A stretch of 64,000 bases of DNA from Hydractinia symbiolongicarpus (Eukaryota > Cnidaria > Hydrozoa > Anthoathecata > Hydractiniidae), in contig NC_079884.1 in assembly GCF_029227915.1 (NCBI RefSeq), forward strand, positions 28,336,001 through 28,400,000. Direction: 5' to 3'. Numbering within the stretch: the stretch's first letter is position 1; each line of letters begins with the position of its first letter. Under the pieces are notes generated by a model. The model had not been told where the DNA came from and did not search any database. It worked only from the letters and a program-made list of their open reading frames with translations. The position numbers and the translations under genes were made by a program. Below, in pieces: positions 62,815 through 64,000 of the stretch.

Positions 62815-63932
62815 AAATGTGATAAATGAGCCAGTTTGACTACAAGAAATAACATTCTTCTTAATTTGACATGATTGCTGGAAATCAGCGATTACACTGG
62901 GCGCTGTGGTAGCGCTTTATTAAAAAATTAGGATAAATAAGTCATTTTTTACTTTGGGACCAATCCTAGCCGTTAGCTCGCGCTGAAGAAATAGAGACAG
63001 TCTTAAAAAATAGCTTTCATTGAATTTCTAACGCTGTCAATCCGTTTGAGTTACAACGGTTTCGTCACATATTCGTACCAACATGTATTTGGTGATTTTC
63101 TTCCGATATTACTAAGTTGTATTGCTTTTAACAGTGAAACGATTGACTGTGGAAATAAATAGAACTGATTCTTGACTGTGACCTTATAAATGTGATAAAT
63201 GAGCCAATTGGTGTCCAAAGAATAACATTCTTCTTAATTTGACATGATTGCCGAAATTCATCGATTACATTAGGCTCTGTGGTAGTGCTTTATTTAAAAA
63301 TTTAGATAAATAAGTCATTTTTTACTGTGGGACCAATCCTGGCCGTTAGCTCGCGCTGAAGAAATAGAGACAGTTTCAAAAACTACATTTCATTTACTTT
63401 CTAACGGTGTCAATCCGTTTGAGTTACAACAGTTGCGTCACATATTCGTACCACCATGTATTTAGTGATTTTCTTCCGATATTACTAAGTTGTATTGCTT
63501 TTAACAGTGAAACGATTGACTGTGGAAATTAACAGAACTGATTCTGGACTGCGACCTTATAAATGTGATAAATGAGCCAATTGGTCTCCAAGGAATAACA
63601 TTCCTCTTAATTTGGCATGATTGCTGGAATTCATCGATTACATTAGGCTCTGTGATAGCGCTTTATTTAAAAATTTAGATAAATAAGTCTTTTCTTACTG
63701 TGGGACCATTCCTGGCCGTTAGCACGCGCTGAATAAATAAGAACAGTTCCAACGACTACATTTCATTGACTTTCTAGCGGTATAAGTCCGTTTGAGTTAC
63801 AACGGTTCTGTCACATATTCGTACCAACATGTATTTAGCGATAGTATTCGGATATTACTAAGTTGCATCGCTTTTAAATGGGAAACGCTTGACTGTGGGA
63901 CTTAATTGAACTGATTTTGGACTTTGACCTTA

Positions 63933-64000
63933 GATAAATAAGTCTTTTCTTACTGTGGGACCAATCCTGGCCGTTAGCAAGCGCTAAATAAATAGGAACA
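63933..64000. repeat. Shortened monomer, 118-bp deletion, copy 4 (cut by window end)
   Basis: Same joint at GACCTTA-GATAAATAAG. The visible body reads GCAAGCGCTAAATAAATAGG, intermediate between the bodies of copies 1 and 2. The sequence ends before the monomer is complete. Confidence 0.85.

Larger units (their letters stand above)
1..64000. repeat. Satellite DNA array, 372-bp monomer, whole window
   Basis: The motif AAATGTGATAAAT recurs at 1, 374, 736, 1110, 1482, 1854, 2226, 2598, 2970, 3343 and so on to 63561, nearly always 371-373 bp apart and always on the + strand. That gives about 170 tandem monomers with no foreign DNA between them. Every monomer carries stop codons in all frames, so the region is non-coding. 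G+C is about 36% (131 of 360 bases at 25741-26100). Monomers fall into body types X, Y and Z and head types A, B, G, P and K, arranged in higher-order repeats. Arrays like this normally form centromeric or pericentromeric heterochromatin; that role is inferred from structure. I do not recognise the satellite family. Confidence 0.98.
60077..64000. repeat. Pentamer with shortened monomer, 1741-bp period
   Basis: Unit 1 runs 60077 (KZ), 60446 (GX), a shortened monomer at 60818, 61074 (PY) and 61445 (PY). Unit 2 starts at 61818 with KZ, GX (62187) and the shortened monomer at 62559, then changes to the 57842-type series (62815, 63188, 63561). CACTTCATGAAATAAC-type sites at 60100 and 61841 and the deletion joints at 60815 and 62556 are 1741 bp apart. 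The window ends inside another shortened monomer. Confidence 0.88.

Noticed and set aside
1-64000. CRISPR array or other prokaryotic repeat
   Set aside because: Repeats are about 372 bp and abut each other with no unique spacers; there are no genes, and the period and higher-order structure are those of eukaryotic satellite DNA.

Overview
The whole 64 kb window is one uninterrupted satellite DNA array. About 170 head-to-tail monomers, mostly 371-373 bp, run in the same orientation from the first base to the last, and the array continues past both ends. I see no protein gene, RNA gene, transposon, rDNA, telomere repeat, microsatellite block or CRISPR array. The only reading frame of any size (68 codons, 30675-30881) is a satellite monomer that lost one in-frame stop by a single substitution. 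A long AT-rich array (about 36% G+C by hand count of 25741-26100) with higher-order repeats points to eukaryotic constitutive heterochromatin, probably centromeric or pericentromeric. I cannot name the species. CpG is not visibly depleted (11 in monomer 25701-26071, about 12 expected by chance), which fits a genome with little germline CpG methylation, such as many invertebrates, better than a vertebrate.

Monomer phase is set here at the first A of the AAATGTGATAAAT motif. Each monomer is a combination of a head and a body. Heads: A (GCTAGTTTGAC), B (CCAATTGGTCTCC), G (CAATTGGTGTCC), P (GCCAG/GGCAGTTTGAC) and K (GAAAGTGAGACAATTG). Bodies: X (AGCGGTATAA, 373 bp), Y (TTCAAAAACTAC with GTGTCAAT, 373 bp) and Z (TTCAAATACTA with GTGTCAGT, 371 bp because GCTCGCGC is GCGCGC).

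The layout is layered. The outer parts (1 to about 17.9 kb, and about 53.1 to 64 kb) carry P, G and K heads in mixed order. The core (about 17.9-53.1 kb) carries only A and B heads and is organised around a trimer AX-AY-BZ of 1117 bp (373+373+371). On this are built dimers (744 bp), tetramers (1488-1490), pentamers (1861-1866), hexamers (2234 = 2 x 1117) and heptamers (2605-2611). The right flank carries a pentamer of 1741 bp containing one shortened monomer. A block near 3 kb matches a block near 54 kb better than it matches the core between them, suggesting an older array split by a younger expansion.

The dynamics are visible in the sequence: chimeric monomers at duplication junctions, short conversion-like tracts, an out-of-register 983 bp duplication with a 19 bp templated filler at 50.58 kb, and a 118 bp deletion monomer that has been amplified to four copies at the right end. 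Many adjacent repeat copies differ at only a few positions, so copy numbers depend on correct assembly.
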